The notes: a model not told the origin generated them from the sequence alone. Positions 27,273 to 40,900 are shown, numbered from the stretch's first letter. The stretch: 64,000 bases of DNA from Chondrilla cf. caribensis (GCA_964020155.1 OZ026560.1:2755259-2819258); one strand, 5' to 3'. Numbers and translations: made by a program.

Positions 27273-28321
27273 TATAAACATACCTGCATCAATAGTGACC
27301 TCATATTCGTCATCTTGTAACATGGTGACTCCTTCAGAATCCCATCACCAAAGTAATGTAATCAAACAAAGAATCAAGTGCATAGTTGTACAATCCAATC
27401 TTTGTATGTAGTAGATTAGAGTGTGTAACAGTATTGGTATGTCAGTTGTGCTGGGATTGGGTGGACCAAATACCGATGAACTCTGCTATGGTAAAATGGA
27501 GGACTGATAGCAGTGACATTACATATGATACAGAATTATGTACGTAGGTACATGATGAGAGCAGACAAAGTCCCAATTTCGAAATTGGAGGCAAGAATGG
27601 GTCTGGGCTATAGGGTTAGAGTTAGGGCTATGTGAGACTAAGGTTTAATAGGGTCTGGGTACTTTGGGCTAGGGTGGAGTGTAGGGTGATTTTGAAACAA
27701 CTTTCTCGAGCATCCCCAACACTGAACTATGGACATATGTTCACGTCAGCATTATAGCCCCATAGATGTGTGTATTTGACATTAATTTGAAGATATTTGT
27801 CAATATCAACTTTGAATTGTTAAAAGACGCCGATTTGAAGTTATCTAAGCATTGCGAATAACCTCCCTCCACACCCAATCTACAGCTCACTCCATATAAC
27901 AAACATATGTACCTATCTATAATGCACTTGTACATGTCTGCTTGCTTCACTAGTAGACTCTCCCAATCCTACAACGAGTGCAGCAAAGACAACAGTGTTA
28001 GGGAGAGTTCTACCAGCAAAAGAAAAGGATATTGCAGGATGATCACCTACTTCTGTAATTTCGTTACCAGAAGCCGAAAAGGAGAATACGCACATGGTTT
28101 GTCTTCCTATATTGTAAAAGGAGAAAGGCGAACATGAAAGCTCCTGTATCGGTCCCACGTTATATCAGGAACACACACGCTGCGTAGCCAGTGGTTGCCA
28201 TTTTTAGTAGAAACATCAACGCACACCGAACACTTACTAGCTTAATTCGTGCGTGGTGTAATTGGTGGTCCGAGATGACCGTAAACTTCTCCACAGCAGT
28301 GTTGTCACCCGAAGCAAGCTT
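27033..28321 (-). pseudogene. Second MYDGF-like paralogue, decayed copy
   Basis: Four exons match MYDGF exon sizes and phases. 28321-28238 encodes KLASGDNTAVEKFTVISDHQ..ARIKL with a GTAAGT donor. 28106-28051 corresponds to the GGTNE exon but is 56 nt long instead of 54, hence frameshifted. 27341-27284 is 58 nt (DSEGVTMLQDDEYEVTIDA), but GG stands where the AG acceptor should be. 27094-27033 is 62 nt and ends GLSKLNLKSK. Exons 3 and 4 were not found. The frameshift and lost acceptor argue for a pseudogene. The related copy at 59468-61234 carries different lesions. Confidence 0.65.
27231..27270. repeat. (CA)n microsatellite
   Basis: About 40 bp of CA between MYDGF-like exons 5 and 6. A CA tract occupies the equivalent place in most modules. 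Confidence 0.85.
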
Positions 28322-28780
28322 CTGTTACAAGATCTACCACTGATAGCAGAATACAACATGACATACGTAAGTACAGCAGTATCCAACTAACACTTCGACA
28401 AGGTAGTGAAAGAACACCCGTACTGCTTCCATTAGCTGTACCACACCTGTTTTTTCAACCATACGTACTCCTGTACTTGAGGTGTAATACATTCAGGTTA
28501 TTACAAGAAGTACCATACGTAAGTACTGCAAGCATATACAGTATACAGAGCCTACATACCAGTATAAGACTGCACATGTGACAACTAAAAACATAGAATG
28601 TTATGAAACTGAAAACATAACACAACTGGACACACATGTACGACTGTACAAAGTATGAAAGTACACTCACCAGGACCACACCCATAGAGCAAGAGCTACT
28701 TGAAAACAGTACGAGCACAAACATAAGTATGTTCAAGCACCTACCCACATGGTACTCACCCACCTCCTACACACACCTAC
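28322..28780. other. Spacer between MYDGF-like and DENN exons
   Basis: No convincing exon was found. The expected signal-peptide exon of the MYDGF-like paralogue could lie here, but the only nearby ATG frame (MSCCILLSVVDLV) does not join in phase. Confidence 0.4.
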
Positions 28781-29104
28781 CATTTCATAGTATTTGTATC
28801 CAAATCAACAAATGCTACATCATCAGGGAACTCTTCTGCCATCATCATGTATCTGCTATCGATTCCAATAATAAATGGCACAGGAGCTTGAATGTAGGTA
28901 GCCAGTGATAACGGACACATGGGTATGTCTGTACACTGCCACTTTAGAGGGAACAGGACGCTCTTGATGGCCTCTCCTACCGCTGTTAGCAGAGCTGGTC
29001 TACCTGAGTGGAACACAACCTTCTGTTCCAGGAGAACCAGGGTCAGGACAAGGATGAGATTTTCCACATCCAAGCTAGCCAACAGGGACCAATGAACAAG
29101 ATCA
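28781..29104 (-). CDS. DENN-domain exon (DENND4-like)
   Basis: One 324-nt open exon has an AG acceptor (CTGTAG) and a GTAGGT donor. It encodes HWSLLASLDVENLILVLTLV, then HSGRPALLTAVGEAIKSVLF, PLKWQCTDIPMCPLS, APVPFIIGIDSRY and FVDLDTNTMK. These are hallmarks of the central DENN module of Rab guanine-exchange factors; the CPLS..APVPFI.GIDSRY and VDLDTNT motifs are closest to DENND4/MYCBP-type proteins as I recall them. No flanking exon of the same gene could be identified, so it may be an isolated duplicate. The related copy at 42562-42863 is broken. Confidence 0.65.
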
Positions 29105-30060
29105 CTACAGTAGACAGAATACAAATGTGGGAGGAGATTGAAAGTACAGAATAAGACAGAGAGGATTGTTGTCCACAATGTCCGCACTTTGTGGTGTACA
29201 CCCATGTTGCATGCACAGTACACATATTACCACAACATGTAAAGAGCTAGTATGTACAAGACATTGTGAATAGTCAGCCAACCATCCAACCAACCAACCA
29301 ACCAACCAACCAACCAGCCAAACAAAGTAAACCACAACCACCCTAGAAGTGGAATCAACCATGAACTGTACATCACAGACAGACTATACAACCAACCACT
29401 GCTGGGACAATCTCAGACACCTTTAATACCATATACAACCACAACTAGCTACACCAAACCTAGAGAAGACAAATTCAATGCACTTGATAAAGAACCTCTA
29501 AACCTACACCAATACACAAACACTATCACACTATAAAACTCCACTCACCTGGAAACCACCCTAGGGAAGGTTACTATTGTGCAACTATTGAAGGACCACA
29601 CATACAAAAGTACACACATAACAACACAGTATATACACATGTACACGTACACCATCACCACAACATGATGAAAACAAGACTACAGACAACAATACACACA
29701 TGTATTATGCAAGGACCAATACAAAACTTATTGGAAGAGGTTGGAGGTACCTCGTTAGCAGGTGGAGGCACACTAGAGGTGTGCGTGTCAACCACTCCCC
29801 AAGTACACACTGGCATATTCTGCTGCTGGAGAACACCCAATAGCTGAGGTCTGCATGGGTTGGTGCTGGCTGAGTGGTGACTTCACAGTGGAGACCGAAG
29901 AAGACAACTCCGAGGACCAACAAGAGGACAAGAACGAGGAGATGTCTTGGTCAGACAACACGATAACTACGAGGAACACAAAGACCTGTCTGAGAATGGT
30001 ACAGAGAAACTATAACACTCTAAGTTTCGCAAATGTACATAGACCGTGAAGGAGAAGATG
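29105..30060. repeat. Segmentally duplicated block, copy 1
   Basis: From the (CCAA)n tract at about 29260 to about 30050 the sequence matches 43026-43800, 49800-50515 and 63300-64000 almost base for base. A minus-strand open segment at about 29985-29788 (VFVFLVVIVLSDQD.. to a stop) lies after an AG, in phase with the MYDGF-like exon at 30144-30091. It is not the expected MYDGF exon 3 and its coding status is unclear. Confidence 0.7.
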
Positions 30061-30090
30061 GAGTACAAGACCACATCCCACGGTCCTCAC

Positions 30091-30862
30091 CTCGTTAGTT
30101 CCTCCACTGACTGAGTAGGTCAACGTGCATACAGTACCGTCATCCTAAACTTGGCAAAGTAAAGAAGGGAACGTATGAACCATTTGGTACACGTGTGGAG
30201 GAATCGATAAACCTTCCCACTTTAAGCTACAAGGGGGGAGAAACACATTATTATTCAAATCGAAGAACAACAGATGTGATACAAAAAGGAAGCCTCGGAC
30301 TCAGGGGTTATGTGAGGTGACAAATAGTCACCGGGTGTTCACTGCCCTGGCAAGGTCTGGTCCCAATTCACGCAAGACGAAGTCTAGGGCATGATGGGAC
30401 AAAAGTCAAAAAAAAGAGAAAGGATTACATGAGAGGCATAGAAAGCTTGTTTCTACATTGTCGAGCATTAAAAAGTCTGTTCAGTGGACAGTGATTTGCT
30501 AAATTCGCGTAGGGGTCTCCACTCGCCGCCACCGTCTTCAGAGTCGATCTTTAAATCTTCGCCTTGCCTACTCACTCCTTCTGTCCTATAGCTAGCCGGT
30601 TCAATTCATTCTAATCAATGTTAGTGGCGTTCCTCTTCCTCATTTGATATAGCTAACTTTATCTTCAATTTTCTACTTGCCACGTGTTGACCGCCATCTT
30701 ACTCAGGTTGTTGTACAAAACTAACCAGTTGTATATCCGCAAAATGTTTTTTTTTCTATCAGCTGACTTTCTACCGAAATTATCTATAACGCCTCTAGCC
30801 GAGTATATAGGTAGCAGAAAAGTACAGAACGAACACAAACAAATCTACAGATCCTGCGCCAT
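30091..30862 (-). pseudogene. MYDGF exons 1-2, broken copy upstream of ankyrin gene 3
   Basis: Exon 2 (30144-30091) is intact (DDGTVCTLTYSVSGGTNE). Exon 1 (30862-30726) starts MAQDL but has TAG as codon 6 and is 137 nt instead of 129, so it is frameshifted too. The copies at 44137 and 51130 share the same TAG, so the three descend from one already broken copy. Confidence 0.75.
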
Positions 30863-30903
30863 CTTGAACAGCAGTTGTTAGCAGCTATGAATCTAGTTAC
30901 GTA

Positions 30904-32690
30904 GTAGTCTGGCGTAGCCGACCCTTGATCCACCATTTTATTCTGTTGGGGCGGAGAAAGGGTCACGGCCACGGCTGTTTCACAATGGAAACTTAGTTTC
31001 CTCGCAAGATTGCCCGCGAGTAGTTGTCAAGCACGTACGAGCATAGCAACGTATTCTTTTACATACAAAATGGTGAAGTTTTAGGTATGATTTCACAGTT
31101 CCTCCAGTTTTGTGCAGTTATTCCAATACAGTAATAATTAGTTCCAAGTTTGAACTTCGTCGTACGACTAGTGTATATTTGGTTCTATTTTTTTGAACGC
31201 CATAAATGACGAGTTTTCCTACCACTATAGATCGCTCGGGTTCGATCGGTTTGGATGGTCGAAGCAATCTACGCATTCTTCAAATGACTCCAAGCAGATC
31301 CATTTACGCGTAGTCCAGTTCAGATGTACTTATGATGCCATGTGTGGCTGCAGTTTTGCTGCAATAGATCATGGTTTACCTCAGCTGAGCACAGCATGCA
31401 CGAACTGCAGCAATACTAGCCATATTGTCCATTATTATTACACTGGATTCTTCTGTTATATAGAATTATAATATTATGTATTCCGTGCAAATTATTTTCA
31501 TGAACATTACTATAATAATTTAGTTAATCATGGACAACTTCCGCTAGTGATTGCATGGTGATATATATTAGCAATTCGTATAGTACATGAAATAAGCAAA
31601 TATTATATAGTCATAGAATAGAATCAATTTTAATTTGATTAAATACATTACAACACATAGTATAATACAAAACTGATCCTAATTAAAAAATGAACAGGAC
31701 AGCTCAACAACAGCTCAGTCATGCCAACCAGCAAGGAAGCACAACATAATAGCATAGTAAAGAAAGATATAATACTGCTTAGCCATATTATGAATCAATG
31801 GTTAGTCAGTTGAGCAACAGCCAACAAACAAAGGAGATCTTTGCTTCATCAACTGAAACCGAGCAGTTCACATCATATATAACACTCTTCAGAAGTGACA
31901 TGTACAGTGCAACTGTAAAGAAAAGAAAATTGAATGGTGCTGAAATTCCCTGATATGTAGCTATACCTTGCAACCAACATGTATTCAGGGTAATCTAAGA
32001 GTATTGGTACTTTCAAATATATAAGGGAAGCTTCGCATATATACTTGATTTATGGCAACAGCAATACCATGCTGTCAACTAGGTATGCTTTTTTGCTACA
32101 TAAGACTCCTCGCCGGCGGTTTTCGGCGATTTACCGATCTCTTTCCGCCGATTTGTGTACACGTTATGTCCTCGAAATGACAGCAATAGCGTCCGTACAC
32201 AGGCAGATGATTTCCGGGACATCTCCGTTCGCAAGGTAAGCCTATGTAAGAATTACAGCGACCTAACTTCGTATAACAACGACTACGAGTTTTGGTACAC
32301 TTCTACAACACGTCTTCCTTCATGAGCACGGGTGCTCCCAAATTTTTGGTCAGTGATAATGACGTATGAATAATAAAATGGTTCTCTCAACGTGGCGTAG
32401 TTGCTCAGTAGTTTTTCACGGAGCGATGTACCAACCTCTAACACGTTCTTGAATCGACATGATCCGATGTTGAGTGTATCATCTTGAAAAACGGAGGTTA
32501 AACAGTCGAGGAACAAAGTATAATCGTTGTGGTCATTCCGCACCGCCGCCATTTTTAATACACATAATGATTGTCAAAAATTTGAGACGGGCAAAATGAC
32601 GTAATAAACAAGCCAAGTTGCGGTAATGACAACACGCTTGACGCAAGCCATTTAACGCCAGTTGCCAGTCCTGGTATTAAGGGTCTATGA
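30904..32690. other. Unique insertion of about 1.8 kb in front of ankyrin gene 3
   Basis: Similarity to the other module leaders stops at TTACGTAG (30898-30905), and gene 3 starts at 32697 with a different leader. The insert opens with TAGTCTGGCG, the end sequence of the inverted-repeat element at 51229-51316. Besides the minus-strand frame at 32283-32552 I see no supported gene. A GTAAGC donor-like site at 32236 could belong to a 5' exon of gene 3. Confidence 0.5.
32283..32552 (-). CDS. Hypothetical 89-residue protein divergent from ankyrin gene 3
   Basis: A single open frame starts MAAVRNDHNDYTLFLDCLTS in a good initiation context (AAAATGGCG) and ends ..RRVVEVYQNS before TAG. Its composition looks protein-like, with no repeat. 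Its start lies 144 bp from that of ankyrin gene 3 on the other strand, replacing the MYDGF exon that holds this place in other modules. I do not recognise a family, and it could be a first exon or chance. Confidence 0.35.
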   Translation of the reverse strand: MAAVRNDHNDYTLFLDCLTSVFQDDTLNIGSCRFKNVLEVGTSLREKLLSNYATLREPFYYSYVIITDQKFGSTRAHEGRRVVEVYQNS

Positions 32691-32696
32691 TGTGAG

Positions 32697-35600
32697 ATGG
32701 ATGATTTCTTTGATGCTTGTGAGGAAGGGAACTTGGACAAAGTCAAGAAGTTTACCGAGAACGGATACGATGTGAACAAGACAAGTGAAAGATACTTTAT
32801 GCCGAGAACACCGCTAATGTATGCCGCTGGTGAGGGAAGATTTGATGTTGTAAAATACTTAATCGATCATGATGCAGACGTCAGCAAGAAAGCTTGGATG
32901 GAACGAACAGCACTTCACTTTGCTAGTGAGAGGGGTCACTTGAAAGTAGTTGAGGCATTACTTAGTAAGGGTGCAAAAATTGATGTAGAAGATGAGGATC
33001 GTCGTACTCCTCTAACGTTGGCAGCTGGAAGGGGACACATTGATATTTTATTGTGTTTAGTCGATAATTGTGAACGTTCTGATGTTGATAAGAAAGATCA
33101 TCGTGAGCGAACAGCACTTCACTATGCTAGTGAGCGGGGTGACTTGAAAGTAGTCGAGGCATTACTTAATAAGGGTGCAGAAATTGATGTAGAGGATAAG
33201 GATCGTTGTACTCCTCTAACGTTGACAGCTAGAAGGGGACACATTGATATTTTATTGTATTTAATCGATCATGTTGCACGTGCTAATGTTAATAAGAAAG
33301 ATCGTCGTGAGCGAACAGCACTTCACTATGCTAGTGAGAGGGGTGACTTGAAAGTAGTGGAGGCATTACTTAGTAAGGGTGCAGAAATTGATGTAGAGGA
33401 TGGGGATCGTTGTACTCCTCTAATGTTGGCAGCTGAAAGGAGACACCATGATATTTCCTTATATTTAATCGATCATGGTGCTGATGTTCATAAGAAAGAT
33501 AGTTGTAAGCGAACAGCACTTCACTATGCTAGTGAGAGGGGTGACTTGGAAGTAGTTGAGGCATTACTTAGTAAGGGTGCAGAAATTGATGTAGAGGATA
33601 AGGATCATTGTACTCCTCTAACGTTGACAGCTAGAAGGGGACACATTGATATGTTATTGTATTTAATCCATCATGGTGCTGATGTTCATAAGAAAGATGG
33701 TCGTAAGCGAACAGCACTTCACTATGCTAGTGCGAGGAGTGACTTGAAAGTAGTCAAGGCATTACTTAGTAAGGGTGCAGATATTGATGTAGAGGATAAG
33801 GATTGTCGTACTCCTCTATGGTTGGCAGCTGAAATGGGTAAGATTGATATTTTATTGTATTTAATCAATCATGGTGCTGATGTTAAGAAGAAAGATGGTC
33901 GTAAGCGAACAGCACTTCACTATGCTAGTGCGAGGAGTGACTTGAAAGTAGTCAAGGCATTACTTAGTAAGGGTGCAGATATTGATGTAGAGGATAAGGA
34001 TTGTCGTACTCCTCTATGGTTGGCAGCTGAAATGGGTAAGATTGATATTTTATTGTATTTAATCAATCATGGTGCTGATGTTAAGAAGAAAGATGGTCGT
34101 AAGCGAACAGCACTTCACTATGCTAGTGAGAGGGGTGACTTGAAAGTAGTCAAGGCATTACTTAGTAAGGGTGCAGAAATTGATGTAGAGGATAGGTATC
34201 GTTGTACTCCTTTAATGTTGGCAGCTGATAGTGGACACAATAATATTTCATTGTATTTAATCAATCATGGTGCAGATGTCAATATGAATCATCTTAAGCA
34301 AACAGCACTTCACTATGCTAGTGAGAGGGGTGACTGGAAAGTAGTCGAGGCATTACTTAGTAAGGGTGCAGAAATTGATGTAGAGGATAGGTATCGTTGT
34401 ACTCCTCTAATGTTGGCAGCTGAAAGTGGACACAATGATATTTTCTTATATTTAATCGATCATGGTGCTGATGTTAATAAGAAAGAAGGTCGTAAGCGAA
34501 CAGCACTTCACTATGCTAGTGAGAGGGGTGACTTGGAAGTAGTCGAGGCATTACTTAGTAAGGGTGCAGAAATTGATGTAGAGGGTAAGGATCGTTGGAC
34601 TCCTCTAATATTAGCTGTGAAGTATCAAAAGTTTGCCATCATGTGTCACCTCATCAAAGCAGGTGCCAATGTAAAGCAATTAGTAGATCACTTCTCTGCT
34701 ATTGTGAAGGATAGGTATCTTAGAAGGTACCTCTTCTTAAGCGCTCTCTCTTACACCATTACCAAAAATCACATAGCAGAAGCAGGTGTGCTCATTACCA
34801 ATGGTGTTGGTATTGAAGGAGAACTGGATAATCCACCCAGGACTGCTCTAACACTGTCTGCTGAGAATGGCCATGATTCATTAGTTAGGAACCTCATTCT
34901 TCAAGGCGTTAACGTCAACTACCAGGATGCCAATGGTCGTAGTGCTCTTCATTTTGCTGCTTCTTCTAATCACATCCAATGTGGTATCCTGCTAGTCGAA
35001 GCAGGAGCTGATGTGAGACTTGTGGATAGAGATTATCATACACCTCTCGATTTGGCTTCCAAAGAGCTCAAAGATACCATTATCCAGACACTGTCATTCA
35101 ATACGAAGAAGACCGTCTGTGTTATTGGTAATGCATGCAGTGGTAAGAGCACACTTATTGCATCACTGCAGAATGAAAATGCTAAATGGTGGGAAACTTA
35201 CTACCATTGGCTATTTGGAGTGAGGAACATCAGTGAACGTACAGCTGGTATCGAACCAGTATCTCTCAGCAGTAAACGATATGGAGACACATTGTTTCTT
35301 GACTTTGCAGGTCAGCACGAATACCACGGTCCTCACGAAATGTTCCTGGAGTCCATTTCTAGCAAAAGTAGGTGCACTGTGACCATCATCATGGTTGTGA
35401 AAGTCACAGATGAAGAACCTGCTATTTCTCAACAACTCGATCGATGGCTTCATCCTGTGTCTAAAATGGCTACAATCAGGAATCCAATTCAAGTGGTTGT
35501 CATCGGAAGCCACATGGATAAGGTGAAATCCAAAGTGGAAGCCAAGAGCAAGTTGGAGCGCTGCTATCAAAGAGTTCAACAAAGCCTTTGTGATGCCCCT

Positions 35601-37889
35601 TTGCAGTTTCACAATGCATGCTACCTGGATTGCCGTCAACCTTACTCGAGTGATATCAATAAGTTGTGTGCATATCTGAATGAGGTCCCAATACCTCAAT
35701 ACAAAGCAGCTGAAATATCCTACAGTATCTGTTGGGTCATCTCTCGTATGAAGACCTCACTGGACAGTGAAGCCATTCGAGTATCAGATTTCACAGAGTG
35801 GATTGAGGAGAACAAGGCCAATCTCCCCACCAACCTCCCACCGTCAGAAGAAGTCTGCAAGGATCTCTCATCCACAGGTCACTTCATGTACCTCCCCAAC
35901 AAGGAAGACCCGTCCAATGGCTGGCTTGTACTGGACCTTCCATTCATACTCCATAAGATATATGGGACTCTATTCTCCCCTTCAAAGAAGATTGTCAATG
36001 AATTTGGTCTTCTCAATTGTCAAAAGCTGTCAGTCCTTTTCCCCTCACTGGATCAAGGAATGGTTCGCGATGTCTTAACCAGTTTGGAGTTCTGTATCGA
36101 TGTGGATCCGTCAATACTTGCAGAAGAAGTCGCCCAGCTGACTGAGAGCACAGACGAGGATCACAACCATCTGTTCTTCCCAGCACTGGTATCATCCCAG
36201 CCTCCTAAGGTCTTCCCACACTCTCAACAAGGCTGTCATGTGCTGTCATGGCAGTCCATAGTGGTCAGAAGACCCTTCATATCTCCTCGTCTCCTTCAAA
36301 CCATCATCCTTCGATTGGCAGCTCATCACGTTTTCCACTACAAGCAAGATTCCGACACCAGGGAGCATTACTGTAGTGTGTGGTGTAACGGAATCTTCTG
36401 GCAGTCAACTAAAGATGTGGATGTAGCGGTTCAAATCAGCGACAGCACCATAGTTGAGTTGATTGGAAGAAGCGAGGTCGGTCCAGAAGTTCTCTGCTCA
36501 TACATTTCAACCATCGCTGGAGACATCTCTGCCACAATACATGAACTGTCCCCAACTCTATCAGCTACTGCGTACATCATCCACCCATCTGACCCTCAAG
36601 TGCTGCTGGAGAATCCCAGATCTCCCTCTCCTCACGAGAAGTTCCCGGTGGATATTATACTGGAGAGTATAAGAAATAACAGAAACACTAGTCTGTCATA
36701 CAAAGTAGAGGAGGAACCAGCAACAAGAAAGCCCATTTCTGATTTGTTTAGTGGTTTTGTCCCAAAAGAAGACGTTATTGGACATTTGTCTTTTGTTGCT
36801 GGTGAGTTTGTGTGTTTATGTGTATGTATAAATGTGAACTGTGATGTGTGCTATTGTATAGTACTGTGGTATTGTGTGTTGTGTGCTATTTGAACATACA
36901 ACAACTCTACTTTATTCTACAGTGCACTATTTGTTCAGTATTGTCCTCTATCTGTTTGTGCATGTACTGTACGTATGTACATGTGTACCACTGTATAGTA
37001 CTATTACATTGTAGTTCTGTCTGTAATTCTTGGACATCCATTGTTCATTGCGTGTGTGTGTTGTTGTACTGTAGCAAGTACTGTACTTCATATTCCATAC
37101 TTCCAGGTACAACAGCACCTCGTCCTTGTCAAGTCTTTGACTGTGAAGCATTCATGGACAAGTTCAAGGAAAGATTCCTCCAATCTGTAGACTCGCATGC
37201 CATTGTGTTGAGACTGGAGATAGAGAAGGTGATCTCTGGAAAGCTGTCTCACATTATCAAAAACCAGTATGTTGGTGATGGAAATGAAGAGTTGTTTCTA
37301 TACCTTCGAAGACAGGCTGATCCAGGAAGTATCCATAAACTGTGTGATGTGATGGTGAGAGAAGAAGGCTATGCTATGATGAACAAAGTTGGGAAAGACA
37401 TGGCAAGAGAATTGGATCTACTAACAGGTATGCATGTACGTACATGTTACCATATACATGCATGTGTGTACCCATTTATTGCAAGACTATGTATATTTCT
37501 GTGTACTGTGTGTTATGTACCCTTTACACTGCATTGTAGTATTGTGGGTGGGTGTGTTTATCTTTTCCCTTTCCTTTTCACCAGATCCCCTCCTGACCAC
37601 GCCCACATTAAATGAGTTAAATCGTCAAGTGATCCCCCATGTTTGTCTTGATTGGCAATCTGTCGGTCATCACTTGGAAGTAGATCCCTCCATGATGAAG
37701 GTCATAGATGATGACTATCACGATGATGTGGAGAAGTGTTGTCGTACCATGTTCACCAGATGGTTGTCTCATGATGAAGGTACAGGAGGAGCCCCAAGAC
37801 TCTGGAGAACAGTTCTCAAAGCTCTCAAGAATGTCGGGTACACCAGTGTTGTTGGAGATGTGGAGAGAACACTGTTTGAGCATCAATAA
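32697..37889 (+). CDS. Ankyrin-ROC-COR-Death domain protein, paralogue 3
   Basis: Exons 32697-36801, 37107-37427 and 37585-37889 (phase 1 junctions) give about 1576 residues, starting MDDFFDACEEGNLDKVKKF. Nine 66-residue ankyrin pairs are present. Two have short insertions (DNCERSDVDKK, DHVARANVNKK), and pairs 5-7 are nearly identical 198-bp copies (for example 33697 and 33895). The P-loop is at residue 811, DFAGQHEY at 869 and SHMDKV takes the G4 position. The exon-2 helical domain is of the KLSHIIKNQYVGDGNEELFL type, shared with paralogue 4 and different from 1 and 2. The linker is reduced to one unit (DPLLTTPTLNELNRQ) before the Death domain (about 1488-1576). Intron 2 is only 157 bp. The leader is unrelated to those of the other paralogues. 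Confidence 0.93.
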
Positions 37890-37919
37890 CAGTACCAATG
37901 TTCTGTTTTATCAATGATC

Positions 37920-40900
37920 GCCTCTGATCCCTCCCAACCACATCTGTAGATTTCCTCTTGACCACACCCACTAATCTCCAGACCATATCTGTAGCTTCCA
38001 ACAGGACCACACCCACTGATCTCCTGTCAACCACAGCTTCAATTTCTCATTGGACTGCACCCAATGATCCCCTCCAGACCACACCCACTGTTCCCTCCCA
38101 CTACACCTAGTGATTCCTACTGTACTGCACCCAATGGTTGTTTCTAGAACACATGCTGTTTTCCTCCAGACCACACCCACTGATCCCCCACAAGACCACA
38201 CCTGTGACTTTCCTTGTGTTCTACACTCTCATTTTGAGAATACCCACTGATTATCTCTGGACCCCACCCACTAGACCACACCCATTGATTCCCTCCAGAA
38301 CTCACCCAGTGATTTGCAATGGTCCTTGCCCACTGGACCACACCCACTGATTGTCTCAAGATCTGTGGCTTTCCACTGAACTGCACCCAATGATCCCTCA
38401 AGACCACACCCACTGTTCCCCTCCAGACCACACCTCTGACTTCCCTTGTGTTCTACACTCTCATCTTGAGAAAAACCTACTGGACTACACCCACTGGACC
38501 ATGCCCACTGGACCACACCCACTGATCCCCTCCAGAACTCACCCAGTGGACAGCAAGGACAGATTCCCTCCAGACCACACCTAGTGATTTGCAGTGGTCC
38601 ATTCCCACTGGACCACACCCACTGATTGCCTTTGGAATACACTCACTGCAGCCATATCTGTGGATTTCGACTTGACCACACCCACTGATCACCAGATCTG
38701 TGGCTTTCCACTAAACTGCACCCAATGATCCTTCAAGACCACACCCACTGTTCCCTTTCAGACAGCACCTAGCAACCTCTGCTGGACTACACTCAACGAT
38801 CGTTTCTAGAGCATATATACCCACTGGACCACACCCATTGATCCCCTTCAACCCTTGTGTTCCAGACTCAATCACTTCAAGAACACACCCACTGGGCCCA
38901 CTCCCACTGTTCCCCTTCAGAACACCCACTGAACCACACCCACCAATAGCCTCCAGACCACATGTAATAATTCCTACTGGACCACACCTACCAATTTCCT
39001 CTCATACGCACTGATCCCATCTAGCCATATCTGAGGATTCCAACTGATGATACATACCCACTGATCACCTCAACACCCCCTATATGCCTTCATTGTACCA
39101 CACCCAATGTTTCCATTCAGATGGCATTAGTGGCTCTCAACTGACGATATCCACTAATCCCCTTCAGAACACACCCACTGGACCACACCCAATGATTACC
39201 TCCAGATCACAGGTAGTGACTCCAACTGGACCACACCCACTGATTCCCTTCAGACCACACCCACTGGACTACAAGCCCTGATCCCCTCCAAGCTGCACCT
39301 AGTGATTCCACTGATTGATACCTATTGATCTGTACGCACAACCACACCCAATGATCCCCTTGTGACTACACTCAATGTTGCTCTCAATACCATGTCCAAT
39401 GATGCCATCAAGATTACACCCAATGATATCCTCAAACCTACACCCGTTAATACCCCCATGACCACACCCAATGATGCCCTCAAGACTACACCCACAGCAC
39501 CTACCTGCTCAAGGCCTCACCCAATGATGCCCTAAAGATCTCTCCCAATAATGCTGTCAAGTCCACATCTAATGATGCCATCAAGACCACACCCAATGAT
39601 CCCCTCAAGACCACACCCAATGATCCTCTCAAGACCACACCCAATGATCCCCTCAAGACCACACCCAATGATCCCCTCAAGACCACACCCAATGATCCTC
39701 TCAAGACCACACCCAATGATCCCCTCAAGACCACATCCAATGATCCCCTCAAGACCACACCCAATGATCCTCTCAAGACCACACCCAATGATCCCTTCAA
39801 GACCACACCCAATGATCCCCTCAAGACCACACCCAATGATCCTCTCAAGACCACACCCAATGATGCCCTCATTCCCACAACCAATGATGCCCTCAAGATC
39901 CCTCCTCCAGAACTCACACAGTGGACTACACTCACTGATCCCCCCAGACCACACCTATTGATGTACAATGTTCCATGCCCACTGGACCACACCCACTGAT
40001 CACCTCAAGTCCCTCAATATGGTTTTCACTTGACTGATCACCAGTAGAACACACCCACTGATCTCCTCCAGATCTGTGGCTTCCCACTGAACTGCACCCA
40101 ATGATCCCTCAAGACCACACCCACTGTTCCCTTCCAGACAGCACCTAGCAACTTCTGCTGGACTACACTCAACAATCGTCTCTAGAACATAATAATATAC
40201 CCACTGGATCACACCCTTGTGTTCCAGACTCAGTCATTTCAAGAACACACCCACTGTTCCCCTTCAGAACACACCCACTGGACCACACCCAATGATAGCC
40301 TCCGGACCACAGGTAGTGACTCCAACTGGACCGCACCCACTGATTCCCTTCAGACTGCACCCACTGAACTACAAGCACTACTCCCCTCCAAGCCACACCT
40401 AGTGATTCCACTGATTCATACCTACTGATCTCCACGCATAACCACACCCACTGATGCCCTCAAGACCATATCTAATGATGCCATCAAGACTACATCCAAT
40501 GATGTCCTCAAACCTACACCCGTTAATGCCCCCATGACCACACCCAATGATGCCCTAAAGACTACACCCACAGCACCTACCTGCTCAAGGCCTCACCCAA
40601 TGATGCCCTCAAAACCTCGTCCAATGATGGCCTCAAGACTACACCCAGTGATCCACTCAAGACCACACCCAATGATCCCTTCAAGACCACACTCAATGAT
40701 ACCCTCAAGCCCACAAACAATGATGCCCTTAAGACGACGCCCAATGATCCCCTCAAGACCATGCCCAATGATGCCCTCAAGGCCGCACCTGATGATGCCC
40801 TCAAGACCGCACCCAATGATCCCCTCAAGTACACGCCCAATGATGCCCTCAAGACTGCACCTGATGATACCCTCAAAATCACATCTAATGATACCTTCAA

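Noticed and set aside
30290..30400. Possible tRNA or tRNA-derived SINE (GGTCTGGTCCCAATTC)
   Set aside because: The B-box resemblance is weak and I could not fold a cloverleaf.
31193..31471. Plus-strand 92-codon frame in the unique insertion
   Set aside because: No recognised motif, no paired splice sites and AT-rich surroundings.
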